Source: a virus
DNA length: 29,377 nt
Virus record (IMG/VR): IMGVR_UViG_3300025115_000044
Location: 1-29,377 of that record
Reading direction: 5' to 3' (one strand)
In this document: piece by piece, positions 17,700 through 25,096 of the stretch
Layout of the letters: the number at the start of each line of letters is the position of its first letter
Position numbering within the stretch: position 1 is the first letter of the stretch
The notes under the pieces: model-generated
What the model was told of the DNA's origin: nothing
The model's database searches: none
The model's input: only the letters and a program-made list of their open reading frames with translations
Position numbers and translations under genes: made by a program

Positions 17700-18540
17700 A
17701 ATCTAATTTTTTAATATTAAACAATTGTTCTTCAAAAGAAATATTTAATTCATCATAAATTGATGAATCAAATAGAAATTCACCATTAGAATTTGTTTTA
17801 AGAGTAGGTTTTTCCATATACAATAAAGAATATAAATTTTCTTCTTTATTAACATAATCTAATGCTTTATTAGTCTGTCTAATTACCCAAAGTAGATATT
17901 CATTATTTGAAAAATAACTACCTAACGAACGACATTCTAATCCGTAAGGGGTATCTCTATATTGACCTACTCCTCCATAATTTCCAAATCTTCTAATATC
18001 AAATTGTTCAATATAAGAAGGGATTACAACAAATAAATCAAAAGCTCTTGCTATCAATTTATTCATAGTTAATTGACTAAGAGAACATTCATCATCTCTA
18101 TCATAACCAATATGTACATGAAATCCTGCTGTTCTATAATTTACAGAAGATAAATCATTTGCTTTATGTATATCATCATCCCATGCGTTAAGATAAGGAT
18201 CACATCCAAAAAGTAATGCTTCAGGATCTGTTAAATAAATAGGATCTAATTCCATACAATCACTTGAAATTATTTCAAGACTTTCATACTTATCTTTTAA
18301 GTATTTAACTATTCTTGATTTTAATTCTATTATTGAATGTATAAATCCTGATTCTGTAGTAGTTACTGGTACATTTCCTTCAACTAAAATATTATCTCTT
18401 AATATTTTGAAATCATCTCCTAGCTCATAGGGACTATCTTTAACACCTTCAACTAAAAATGTAGATGGAACTACTTTTTCAATATCCTTATTATATATAA
18501 AAAATTCAGGATCACTACCGTAAGTTATATTTTTAATCAT
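17668..18540 (-). CDS. phiEco32-type COOH-NH2 ligase (amidoligase-type 2)
   Basis: A 290-residue ligase of the phage COOH-NH2 ligase type 2 family. Seen motifs: YGSDPEFFI (7-15), RDNILVEGN (48-56), FGCDPYLNAW (111-120), AGFHVHIGYD (138-147) and GLECRSLGSYF (200-210). D10/E12, E54, H141/H143 and E202/R204 are the likely metal and phosphate residues of the glutamine synthetase-like fold. The family is known from phages where it sits with ATP-grasp and glutamine amidotransferase genes, the same company as here. Its stop lies 32 bases inside the amidotransferase gene, and its ATG overlaps the upstream stop. Substrate unknown. Confidence 0.88.
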   Translation of the reverse strand: MIKNITYGSDPEFFIYNKDIEKVVPSTFLVEGVKDSPYELGDDFKILRDNILVEGNVPVTTTESGFIHSIIELKSRIVKYLKDKYESLEIISSDCMELDPIYLTDPEALLFGCDPYLNAWDDDIHKANDLSSVNYRTAGFHVHIGYDRDDECSLSQLTMNKLIARAFDLFVVIPSYIEQFDIRRFGNYGGVGQYRDTPYGLECRSLGSYFSNNEYLLWVIRQTNKALDYVNKEENLYSLLYMEKPTLKTNSNGEFLFDSSIYDELNISFEEQLFNIKKLDYVRNIWMDRK

Positions 18541-19502
18541 ATTTCACTTTTTAATAAATCTTTAACTTTTATTTCACGTATTTTTGTACCACCTGGAGTA
18601 TACATACTAAAAGATTTTTCTAATATTTTATCAACGTCATCAAATATTAAATTATTAGTATGACTGAAGTAAGAGTATTTAATTTCATATTTACACAGTT
18701 TGGAATATACTTCCATACCTTGTTCATATCTACTAATAAATTCTTTTAGTTCGTCTGTACTTACATTAGCGTTAGATAAAAATACATATTTAGCATTTAA
18801 CTCTACAGAAGAATCTTCAAATAAATCTCCAGTTATTTTTATTTTGTTATGGAATATTATATTTTTATTACCAAATACTGTGTATAAATTATTATCCTTT
18901 GCTAACTGTTTTAAATATTGAGATTTTTCAGGAACAAATACTATATCATCTTCTTTTAAAGTATAGGCCACTAATCCTCTACTTACTTGTGTATAATTAA
19001 ATGATAGAGCTATACCTAAAATAATTCTCAAATGATGATCGTTAATTTCTTCATATATAGACATAAATTTTCTATATAAATGTAAAATAATCTTAGCTAT
19101 TATAATTCCATCACCAGTTTGCCACATATATCTTATTAATGTATGACAAGCAACAAAATGTTTATTACTAAGTATTTCTTTACAGTTTATCTCGTAGAAT
19201 AATACTTTATCTGAAAAGGCATCTATTCTTTCAATTCCTATATCATCACGAACTTTAGTACGATCTATATCAACTAAACTATATGTAATATCAAACATCT
19301 TAGATATAATAGAAACATAATCTTTAACATCGTTGATTGAATTATTGAATATATCTAATGTTTGGGTTGTATCTATTACACAATAATTTTGTTTAGTTCT
19401 TGCTCCCATTAATGTTTTTCCTTGTGATTGGCAACAACCTACCGCATATAAAACATAATTGTTACGTTCTACTAAACCAAAATAAGATTGATTATCTTTC
19501 AT
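18537..19502 (-). CDS. Unknown protein embedded in the amide-bond cassette
   Basis: A 321-residue protein that I do not recognise. The N-terminus has a Cys pair and small-residue stretch (YAVGCCQSQGKTLMGAR, 14-30) which loosely recalls a nucleotide loop but does not fit Walker A. The middle (about 120-180) is helical, with several His, Cys and Trp residues; there is no membrane helix. It overlaps the ATP-grasp gene by 11 bases upstream and the type 2 ligase by 4 bases downstream, so it is translationally locked into the cassette. It could be a substrate-binding or accessory subunit of the ligases; that is inference from position only. Confidence 0.8.
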   Translation of the reverse strand: MKDNQSYFGLVERNNYVLYAVGCCQSQGKTLMGARTKQNYCVIDTTQTLDIFNNSINDVKDYVSIISKMFDITYSLVDIDRTKVRDDIGIERIDAFSDKVLFYEINCKEILSNKHFVACHTLIRYMWQTGDGIIIAKIILHLYRKFMSIYEEINDHHLRIILGIALSFNYTQVSRGLVAYTLKEDDIVFVPEKSQYLKQLAKDNNLYTVFGNKNIIFHNKIKITGDLFEDSSVELNAKYVFLSNANVSTDELKEFISRYEQGMEVYSKLCKYEIKYSYFSHTNNLIFDDVDKILEKSFSMYTPGGTKIREIKVKDLLKSEI

Positions 19503-20253
19503 TTTTACTATGTTTGTTAATTAGTATTTTAGTTATTTCGTTTCTGTATGCTATAATCCCTACTTCTCCTAATTGAGGTGCAGAATTAACTTCACACACT
19601 ATAAAATTAGGATTAGTTCTAGATTGAACTCTTATATCTACAGCTCCAATATCTAATCCAACAGATCTTACAGCTACTATTGCTGCATTTTCTAATTCTG
19701 ACCAATTATTAGGTTTTGAAAATAATTCATGTTCTTCATTTACCCAATTACAATTACTAGAATTAAAAAACCACCTTTCGGTGACATCTGATTTTCTTAA
19801 TTTTCTCCATGCTAAAAACGCATGGTCTCTTGTAGCATGTATTCTATATTCCCTAGCATAATTATAGAATCTTTCTATAAAAAATCTATTATTATCATGA
19901 GTTTTTATAAAATTACGAAGTTCTTCCTCATTATTTATAAGTACCATACCTCTACCTTTAAATCCTACTATAGCTTTTCCAACAAGAGGAAATTCGTTAA
20001 AAGGAACAGGATCAACTAAAGATTTCCACTCAGCTTGAGGAACATCGTATTTAGAGAAACATTCCTTCATTCTAAGCTTGTCTCTACTATTTTCGATAGA
20101 TTCTATACTATTACATTCAATAACCCCTCTAATGTCTTTAAAACAGCTTATAAGAGGTGTTCTAGAGCCTAATCTAACTATTGATTTAAAGGGTAAATCA
20201 ATACCACGCAATGGACCAGCACTAGGATTTTTAGTTCTTATTTGAGTTTTCAT
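19492..20253 (-). CDS. ATP-grasp ligase, RimK-like
   Basis: A 253-residue ATP-grasp enzyme that should activate a carboxyl as acyl phosphate and ligate it to an amine. RLGSRTP (27-33) is the N-terminal motif seen in phage members; GFKGRGM (97-103) is the glycine-rich loop; E127, E136/R138 and D205 line the ATP site and E220-V-N222 gives the metal-binding ExN. RimK-like relatives add glutamate to protein tails or make small peptides. It stands between the small zinc-knuckle gene and the 321-residue gene with short overlaps on both sides, the third ligase of the cassette. Confidence 0.9.
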   Translation of the reverse strand: MKTQIRTKNPSAGPLRGIDLPFKSIVRLGSRTPLISCFKDIRGVIECNSIESIENSRDKLRMKECFSKYDVPQAEWKSLVDPVPFNEFPLVGKAIVGFKGRGMVLINNEEELRNFIKTHDNNRFFIERFYNYAREYRIHATRDHAFLAWRKLRKSDVTERWFFNSSNCNWVNEEHELFSKPNNWSELENAAIVAVRSVGLDIGAVDIRVQSRTNPNFIVCEVNSAPQLGEVGIIAYRNEITKILINKHSKNER

Positions 20254-20489
20254 AATAATTTTAATTCTTTAAGACGATGAAGAAATATAGGATGAACTAC
20301 ATCCCCCAAGATTGAATATTGTTTTCTAGAAGGACAACGGGTAGAAGTATGTAAACCATAAGGATATCCACAATTTTTACATACTGTACCATAATATGTA
20401 GAATTTTCTCCAGAACCTCTTGTCTTATAATAGATACCTCCTTCTTGATATCTTGGATGAGGGTGTGTATAACCAGCTGATTTAAACAT
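20250..20489 (-). CDS. Small zinc-knuckle-like protein of the cassette
   Basis: A 79-residue protein with a possible zinc site C-x2-C-x7-H-x4-C (VCKNCGYPYGLHTSTRCP). The N-terminal half is rich in Tyr, Gly, His and Pro and probably flexible. The ATG is two bases after the upstream stop and the TGA overlaps the ATP-grasp ATG, so it is translated with the cassette. It might be a carrier or acceptor for the ligases, or a scaffold; its C-terminus (KELKLL) shows no obvious tag. Function unknown. Confidence 0.72.
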   Translation of the reverse strand: MFKSAGYTHPHPRYQEGGIYYKTRGSGENSTYYGTVCKNCGYPYGLHTSTRCPSRKQYSILGDVVHPIFLHRLKELKLL

Positions 20490-20491
20490 AA

Positions 20492-20914
20492 CTAATATTT
20501 TGATAATCTATGTTCTTTCCAATTAATAACACCATCATTATTAACAGGTACTGTACCTCTCTTTGTATCTGTAAGATTATAATCTTTAGGATTAAGTACA
20601 TATATTTCTGATAAACCATACGGTGTTTCAATAGGACATTTGTTATAAAAATTAACAGGATTATCCTGAGATACAAAACCTTCTAATCTTTCGATTCGTT
20701 TATATATTTCATCGGTAACCTGATATGTTTCTACATATATTTTGTTTTTAACACTCTCGTCTACTATTAAACCAGGAAATCCACCAAAAGATACCATATG
20801 ACAAGGTATTTCAAGTACATCTGTACCAAGTAGCTTTGAATGTTCGTTATTCAATAACCATGACCAATTTCCCATACCTGACAACAAGCTTCCATAAACT
20901 GTTACTAATTTCAT
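20492..20914 (-). CDS. Gamma-glutamylcyclotransferase-like (AIG2/GGCT fold) protein
   Basis: A 140-residue GGCT-fold enzyme: VYGSLLSGMGN (6-16) forms the glycine-rich substrate loop, GGFPGL (44-49) the second contact, and VETYQVTDE leads to RIERLEGF (73-80), where E78 is the likely catalytic acid. Family members release 5-oxoproline from gamma-glutamyl amines or dipeptides. In this cassette it may remove or edit gamma-glutamyl groups put on by the ligases. It is the first gene of the cassette, five bases downstream of the primase. Confidence 0.88.
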   Translation of the reverse strand: MKLVTVYGSLLSGMGNWSWLLNNEHSKLLGTDVLEIPCHMVSFGGFPGLIVDESVKNKIYVETYQVTDEIYKRIERLEGFVSQDNPVNFYNKCPIETPYGLSEIYVLNPKDYNLTDTKRGTVPVNNDGVINWKEHRLSKY

Positions 20915-20918
20915 AATT

Positions 20919-21890
20919 TCAAATTTTTAATTTATAATTTAATAAATATTCTATTAATTTTACTGCATCTTCTAAAGAATAATTCTTAACAAAATCAGAT
21001 ATATCTTTGGATTTGTATTCTTCTGGTATATTTATGTAAGGTATTTTAAATTTAGATGAATATTTTATATTCATCTTTATACCTGTTTGATCAGAATCCA
21101 TAAATACTATCTTATTTTCAAATCTGTCATTTTGTTTATGATAGTAATTTTCAAATAGAAAAGCTGCCTCAGTTGTTGGAGCTATAGCTATATATCCTAA
21201 TTCATAAAGCACCATAACATCTTTAAGAGAAGATGTTATTATTAGAAGATCTCCCTTATAAGGTAACATTCCTTCTCCTTGTACTATTTTACCACCATTA
21301 CTAAACCATTTAAATTTTGAAAATGGTTGATAAATCTTTCTCCTAAATATACCATCTTCCCAATAATAATCATAAGAATAAGAGTATTTATCTGAAATAA
21401 AAAGATTATTATTTATTGTAAAGTGAGAAATTGGAGATACGTTGAATAAGTTCAACGTATCTAAACTTATTTTATAATCTCTAACCCAATAATCATAATC
21501 GTAATCTTTAAATTCTCTTTTTTTTATTTTTAAAATTGTTTTATCTTTTGGAGTTATGTTAATATTACTTCTAGAAATAATAGTATTTGGACTTTTCCCA
21601 TTAATAATATTAAAATCGTTTGCTATTTTCATCACAGCTTGTGGAAAAGATATATTGTACAGTTCTGCTACAAAATCTATAGCTCTATAAGAACCTTTTC
21701 CAAAATCTTTAAATAAAAGATCACCATCATAATAAATAATAAATGCACTTGGATTTGGATCATTCCTTAAAGGAGAATGAAAAGATTTACCAATACTTTC
21801 AAAACCATGACAATATCTAGAAAATATATCATAAGAAGATATTTTTTTTAATAATTCTTCTTTAGATAAAAATTTATTAATACTATACAT
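20919..21890 (-). CDS. DnaG-like primase with degenerate zinc and Toprim motifs
   Basis: The true start is the ATG at 21890 (MYSINKFLS), giving 323 residues; an in-frame ATG at 21977 would translate the upstream tRNA-like gene. Residues about 20-90 resemble a DnaG zinc domain (SPLRNDPNPSAF, LFKDFG, IDFVAELYNISFPQAV) but the zinc cysteines are missing. The C-terminal part is Toprim-like: FMDSDQTGIKM keeps DxDxxG, whereas the first motif reads LIITSSLKDVMVL, without the usual glutamate. It would make RNA primers for the polymerase, together with the DnaB-like helicase of the same unit. The loss of both signature sites is shared with some phage primases and Twinkle-like proteins. Confidence 0.83.
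   Translation of the reverse strand: MYSINKFLSKEELLKKISSYDIFSRYCHGFESIGKSFHSPLRNDPNPSAFIIYYDGDLLFKDFGKGSYRAIDFVAELYNISFPQAVMKIANDFNIINGKSPNTIISRSNINITPKDKTILKIKKREFKDYDYDYWVRDYKISLDTLNLFNVSPISHFTINNNLFISDKYSYSYDYYWEDGIFRRKIYQPFSKFKWFSNGGKIVQGEGMLPYKGDLLIITSSLKDVMVLYELGYIAIAPTTEAAFLFENYYHKQNDRFENKIVFMDSDQTGIKMNIKYSSKFKIPYINIPEEYKSKDISDFVKNYSLEDAVKLIEYLLNYKLKI
21435..21462. repeat. Perfect 12-bp inverted repeat inside the primase gene
   Basis: agatacgttgaa (21435-21446) and ttcaacgtatct (21451-21462) are exact reverse complements around a 4-base loop. In the - strand transcript it would form a stable hairpin within codons for LDTLNLFNVS. No T run follows, so it is not a standard terminator; it may be chance, a processing site or a translation pause. 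Confidence 0.7.
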
Positions 21891-21904
21891 ACTCTTAAAA
21901 TTAG

Positions 21905-21979
21905 ACGGGGTAGTGGGATTTGAACCCACATCTCCTTTCCGTTTCGTACTCGGCGACTTACCAATTAGTCCATACACCG
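21905..21979 (-). tRNA. tRNA-like gene of uncertain isotype, weak anticodon arm
   Basis: A clear T arm (GTGGG TTCAAAT CCCAC), a D arm (GACT AATTGGTA AGTC) and an acceptor of 6 of 7 pairs (CGGTGTA with TACCCCG, one T/C mismatch) make a tRNA-like fold of 75 bases; CCA is not encoded. The anticodon arm pairs only by CCG and CGG. Taking the T of GTACGAA as U33 gives anticodon ACG (Arg), but this is not secure and the region between the D and T arms is about two bases too long. It lies between SSB and primase in the same direction, so it would need cutting out of the operon transcript. It may be functional but divergent, or decaying. Confidence 0.72.
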
Positions 21980-21991
21980 TGACACTAAATG

Positions 21992-22582
21992 CTACTTAAA
22001 TGGTAAGTCATCAAAATCATCTACTTCTGTTTTTTTAACAGATTTTTCATCAGGATCTTCATCCATAACTACTTCTGATTTAACCACTTTTTCTTTAGGG
22101 TAAACCTTAAGTTTGGAATCTTCTGGTGATACTCTGATAGGATCTTCAAATATAGGAGATCCTGTTGGGAGAGTAGCCCTGTTATTTTTATCAAGTATTA
22201 CTTTTATTCTTAATTCTTTGTTATACAAAGATGTGGGAATATCAGCTATAACTTTTTTACAGAACATCTCAAATGATGAAACAGCCCCTGTTTCATATTC
22301 TTCTCCAAGAAGAGACCTTGTGAGATTTTGGAGAATTCTACTAAATCTTGTCTGTTCTTTAGACAGATCTTCCTCAGTTTTGATAAATCCTCCTATTTTT
22401 GGAGCGAAATATATCTTAGAAGCTGTTTTACCAGCTTTATCCCTAACTCCAACAATAAGAAATTCGCTTTTATCAGTTTTTCGATATTCGAGTTTATCTA
22501 AATATCTACCTGTTGCAATTGATGTTTCAGGACTTACTTCAATCGGTCCTGCCCAAACTTGTTTTTTAATACCGTAACTCAT
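21992..22582 (-). CDS. ssb: Single-stranded DNA-binding protein
   Basis: A 196-residue protein. The last third is acidic and unstructured-looking, and ends DDFDDLPFK, nearly the DDDIPF tip by which bacterial SSBs recruit partner proteins; here one Lys follows the Phe. The first 120 residues contain strands compatible with an OB fold (KSEFLIVGVRD, KIYFAPKIGGF), though I cannot prove the fold. It would coat single-stranded DNA at the fork and load recombination proteins. Its neighbours (Sak4-like ATPase, helicase, primase) fit. Confidence 0.72.
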   Translation of the reverse strand: MSYGIKKQVWAGPIEVSPETSIATGRYLDKLEYRKTDKSEFLIVGVRDKAGKTASKIYFAPKIGGFIKTEEDLSKEQTRFSRILQNLTRSLLGEEYETGAVSSFEMFCKKVIADIPTSLYNKELRIKVILDKNNRATLPTGSPIFEDPIRVSPEDSKLKVYPKEKVVKSEVVMDEDPDEKSVKKTEVDDFDDLPFK

Positions 22583-22601
22583 TGTTTATTTATTTATTTA
22601 A

Positions 22602-23261
22602 TTATTGTACTTCTTCAAAAATATCATCATCATTAGAGGGAATAGCATTTAAAAATTCGTTTCCTCCAGATGTATTATGTCTATCATTATCTCCTGGTAT
22701 TATATTAGGTGATTTAGACAATTCTTCAACGGACATCTTTTTAACACTAAAATCTTCAGCTTTTGTTCGTTCTTCACCAATACTATTTTGGTTAGAACTG
22801 ACATGCACCAGTTTAACAATATTGTCTGATAAAGAATAATTTTCTTTAACAGCTTTCATAGTAGGATCTAATTTAAAACAAGGAATAAGTTTAAATTCCA
22901 ATACACCACTATTTGATTCTTTAGCTAATTCAGAAAATATACTATACATTTTTTCTGTAGATTTTATAAATCCGTTGATTTCTCCATCTTCGCTGGTCAT
23001 AAGATTAACCTCCTTAAGATGTTCTTCATTAATATTGACTTCTGATTTAATAAATTCTATAATTTCTTTATTTGAAAACAAAGAATCTTCAATATTAATA
23101 AAATAAATAGTCTTTTTAATTTTTTTAGATTTAAGTTCTGATTCGAAATAACCAATTAGTATTTTAGAACCTTTTTTATCTATTTCTAATAGTTCTAATG
23201 CTTCTTGGTTAAACCAAAGCATTCCCGAATGTGACAAATTGACTAATGCTGTATTTTCCAT
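22602..23261 (-). CDS. Unknown protein between SSB and Sak4-like ATPase
   Basis: A 219-residue protein that I do not recognise. The first 150 residues look globular with alternating strands and helices (KILIGYFESEL, KKTIYFINIED); the remainder is a polar, disordered tail ending in acidic residues (NDDDIFEEVQ), reminiscent of a partner-binding tail but without the terminal Pro-Phe of SSB. The position in the replication-recombination block suggests a DNA-binding or accessory factor. Confidence 0.75.
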   Translation of the reverse strand: MENTALVNLSHSGMLWFNQEALELLEIDKKGSKILIGYFESELKSKKIKKTIYFINIEDSLFSNKEIIEFIKSEVNINEEHLKEVNLMTSEDGEINGFIKSTEKMYSIFSELAKESNSGVLEFKLIPCFKLDPTMKAVKENYSLSDNIVKLVHVSSNQNSIGEERTKAEDFSVKKMSVEELSKSPNIIPGDNDRHNTSGGNEFLNAIPSNDDDIFEEVQ

Positions 23262-23264
23262 AAT

Positions 23265-23996
23265 TTAATCTTTTAAAAATATGTTATCCCAATTGTGTTT
23301 AAATATACCTTCTTCACTTTTTTCTGTCAAAAGAAATTCTTTATTTGAAAGATGTGGACTTCTGGCTTCAATAATGGCATCACCACCTCCATTAAAATTC
23401 AGAAATACTTGGTTTCCTTTTCTATAAAGATAACCTATTGCATCTGCTTGAGCTGCAATAATTCTTTTAAGTTTGCCAGATAAATCCATTTCCAATTCAA
23501 ACATTTCTTTACCTTCTTTTTCAATCATTTTTTCATTACAATGAGAAACAAGAATAAGTGTATCACACAAATCTCTAAACCTTGTAATTACTTGTTTAAA
23601 TGCTTCTCTTAAATACAAATATCCTGCACCATTTGGTAATTTTCTAAGATCATCTCCATCATAAGCTTTTCCCATAGGAGTATTCTTATAATTTCTAATA
23701 GCTAAAGGCATAATTAATTCATCTTCTAACTTTGTAGCTGTATCCAAAGCAATATACTTATAAGGTTTTCCAGCTTCTTCAATTTGTTTTGCTACTTGGA
23801 ATAACTCTCTTATATCATTTACTTCTACAGATAAAGCATCTACATACCTTGATCCTCCTTCTAAGTCAATAATCAAACAGTTATCTAAAAGAGATAATGC
23901 TGTTGTTTTACCATTCTTAGGTTTACCAAACATAATCATAAATTCAGGATTGCTTCTTTTAACCCCACTTTTCCTACTTGGAAGCGTAATACTCAT
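23265..23996 (-). CDS. Sak4-like RecA-fold ATPase (AAA_24 type)
   Basis: A 243-residue P-loop ATPase. Walker A is GKPKNGKTT (24-32), followed by LIIDLEGGSRYVD, and Walker B is YIALDT (81-86); LILVSHCNEK supplies a sensor-like strand. This is the pattern of the phage AAA_24 family, whose Sak4 members are single-strand annealing recombinases working with phage SSBs. SSB is encoded two genes downstream, and a RecE-like exonuclease in the other unit. A DNA packaging or repair ATPase is a weaker alternative. Confidence 0.82.
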   Translation of the reverse strand: MSITLPSRKSGVKRSNPEFMIMFGKPKNGKTTALSLLDNCLIIDLEGGSRYVDALSVEVNDIRELFQVAKQIEEAGKPYKYIALDTATKLEDELIMPLAIRNYKNTPMGKAYDGDDLRKLPNGAGYLYLREAFKQVITRFRDLCDTLILVSHCNEKMIEKEGKEMFELEMDLSGKLKRIIAAQADAIGYLYRKGNQVFLNFNGGGDAIIEARSPHLSNKEFLLTEKSEEGIFKHNWDNIFLKD

Positions 23997-24001
23997 AATT
24001 T

Positions 24002-25096
24002 CTAAATTTTAAATGTTTCACTAATTTTATTTTCAATTTCTACGTACATTTCTTCTGTTAGCACTCTAGGTATTTCTTTAAAGCTATTTACAGCTCCATT
24101 AAATAATAATTGAACACTAGCATTTGATAGACCTTCTCTATTGAGATTAATGTACAACTCTCTATGCCATCTACCTATTCTTTCAAGATTAATATGTTCA
24201 TATTTAGATAAATGATAACTTGCTGGATTAAATAAACTTAACATGAGATCACAATCTCTTGCTGTTAGTTTACAATCTGCTAATCCATCAGGGGAAGGTC
24301 TGATTTTTTCTATTATTGTATTACCTCTATTATCAAACTGTTGTCTTGCACTATCTGCACTTTGTTGTTGTACATTAACTACAGTAAAACCATATCTATC
24401 CCTAAATTCTAAACAATTATAAGCTGAATGATTATATATTGCTTCAAATAAAGACATTTTATTGTTTGAAAGTAATGACAAGTGATCAACTATTATAATT
24501 ACAAACATATCAGGATCTTCCTGAATATATCTATCTACTAATTCTGTATCGTTTTCTGTTTTATAGGTTAATTTACCTATTTTAGATGCAAACTTAGTAA
24601 CATAATTGTAAATACCGTCTGTTGATCTAACATCATCTATAAATGTAACAATTTTTTCTAACTCTTTAAGCCAGTTTTGAAAACTTTGAGATAATATAAT
24701 ACTTAGAATTTTTTCATTTAATATAAATCCTTCAAAAGTTGATTTAAGATTTTGTGGTGATATAATAATATTATAATCCTTAAATAACTTATAGGATATT
24801 GCTTGTAAAATCTTACTTTCTTTAGACATTTCTAAAGAAAAATATAATATTCTTAATTTTTTATTTCTATCTTTATTTTTGAGATACCATTCAAAAGGTT
24901 CATACATAAATAGAAAATCACAAAGTTGAGTTTTTCCTGCTTTTGGATTTGCAGATATCAGTATATATTTACCTTTTTCTACACCAGGAATAACTTTAGA
25001 TATATTAGAAAGAGACCAAGGTATTGCTATAGTATCTCCCCTTATTCTCTTTTCTCTATTTTCTATTAATGTTTGAGTAACTCTTTTATAAATCAT
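24002..25096 (-). CDS. DnaB-like replicative helicase (RecA-fold, SF4)
   Basis: A 364-residue helicase core. Walker A is SANPKAGKT (48-56), then LYFSLEMS (H1a-type motif with the catalytic Glu), Walker B IIIVDHLSLL and a VVNVQQQS motif equal to DnaB motif H3. The N-terminal helical domain of DnaB is absent, so the protein is only the motor part, as in several phage helicases. The primase is a separate gene in the same unit (20919-21890). ATG overlaps the upstream stop (ATGA). Confidence 0.87.
   Translation of the reverse strand: MIYKRVTQTLIENREKRIRGDTIAIPWSLSNISKVIPGVEKGKYILISANPKAGKTQLCDFLFMYEPFEWYLKNKDRNKKLRILYFSLEMSKESKILQAISYKLFKDYNIIISPQNLKSTFEGFILNEKILSIILSQSFQNWLKELEKIVTFIDDVRSTDGIYNYVTKFASKIGKLTYKTENDTELVDRYIQEDPDMFVIIIVDHLSLLSNNKMSLFEAIYNHSAYNCLEFRDRYGFTVVNVQQQSADSARQQFDNRGNTIIEKIRPSPDGLADCKLTARDCDLMLSLFNPASYHLSKYEHINLERIGRWHRELYINLNREGLSNASVQLLFNGAVNSFKEIPRVLTEEMYVEIENKISETFKI

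Noticed and set aside
20482-20676. A 64-codon - strand frame inside the GGCT-like gene
   Set aside because: Out-of-frame Ile/Leu-rich shadow; the GGCT frame carries all the family motifs.
21891-21977. N-terminal extension of the primase from an ATG at 21977, containing GDVGSNPTTP
   Set aside because: This stretch lies over the tRNA-like gene; VGSNPTTP is the usual false peptide from a translated tRNA T arm. The start at 21890 is used.
22113-22839. Two + strand frames opposite SSB and the 219-residue gene
   Set aside because: They are antisense shadows of well-supported - strand genes, with no domain and no leader or promoter.
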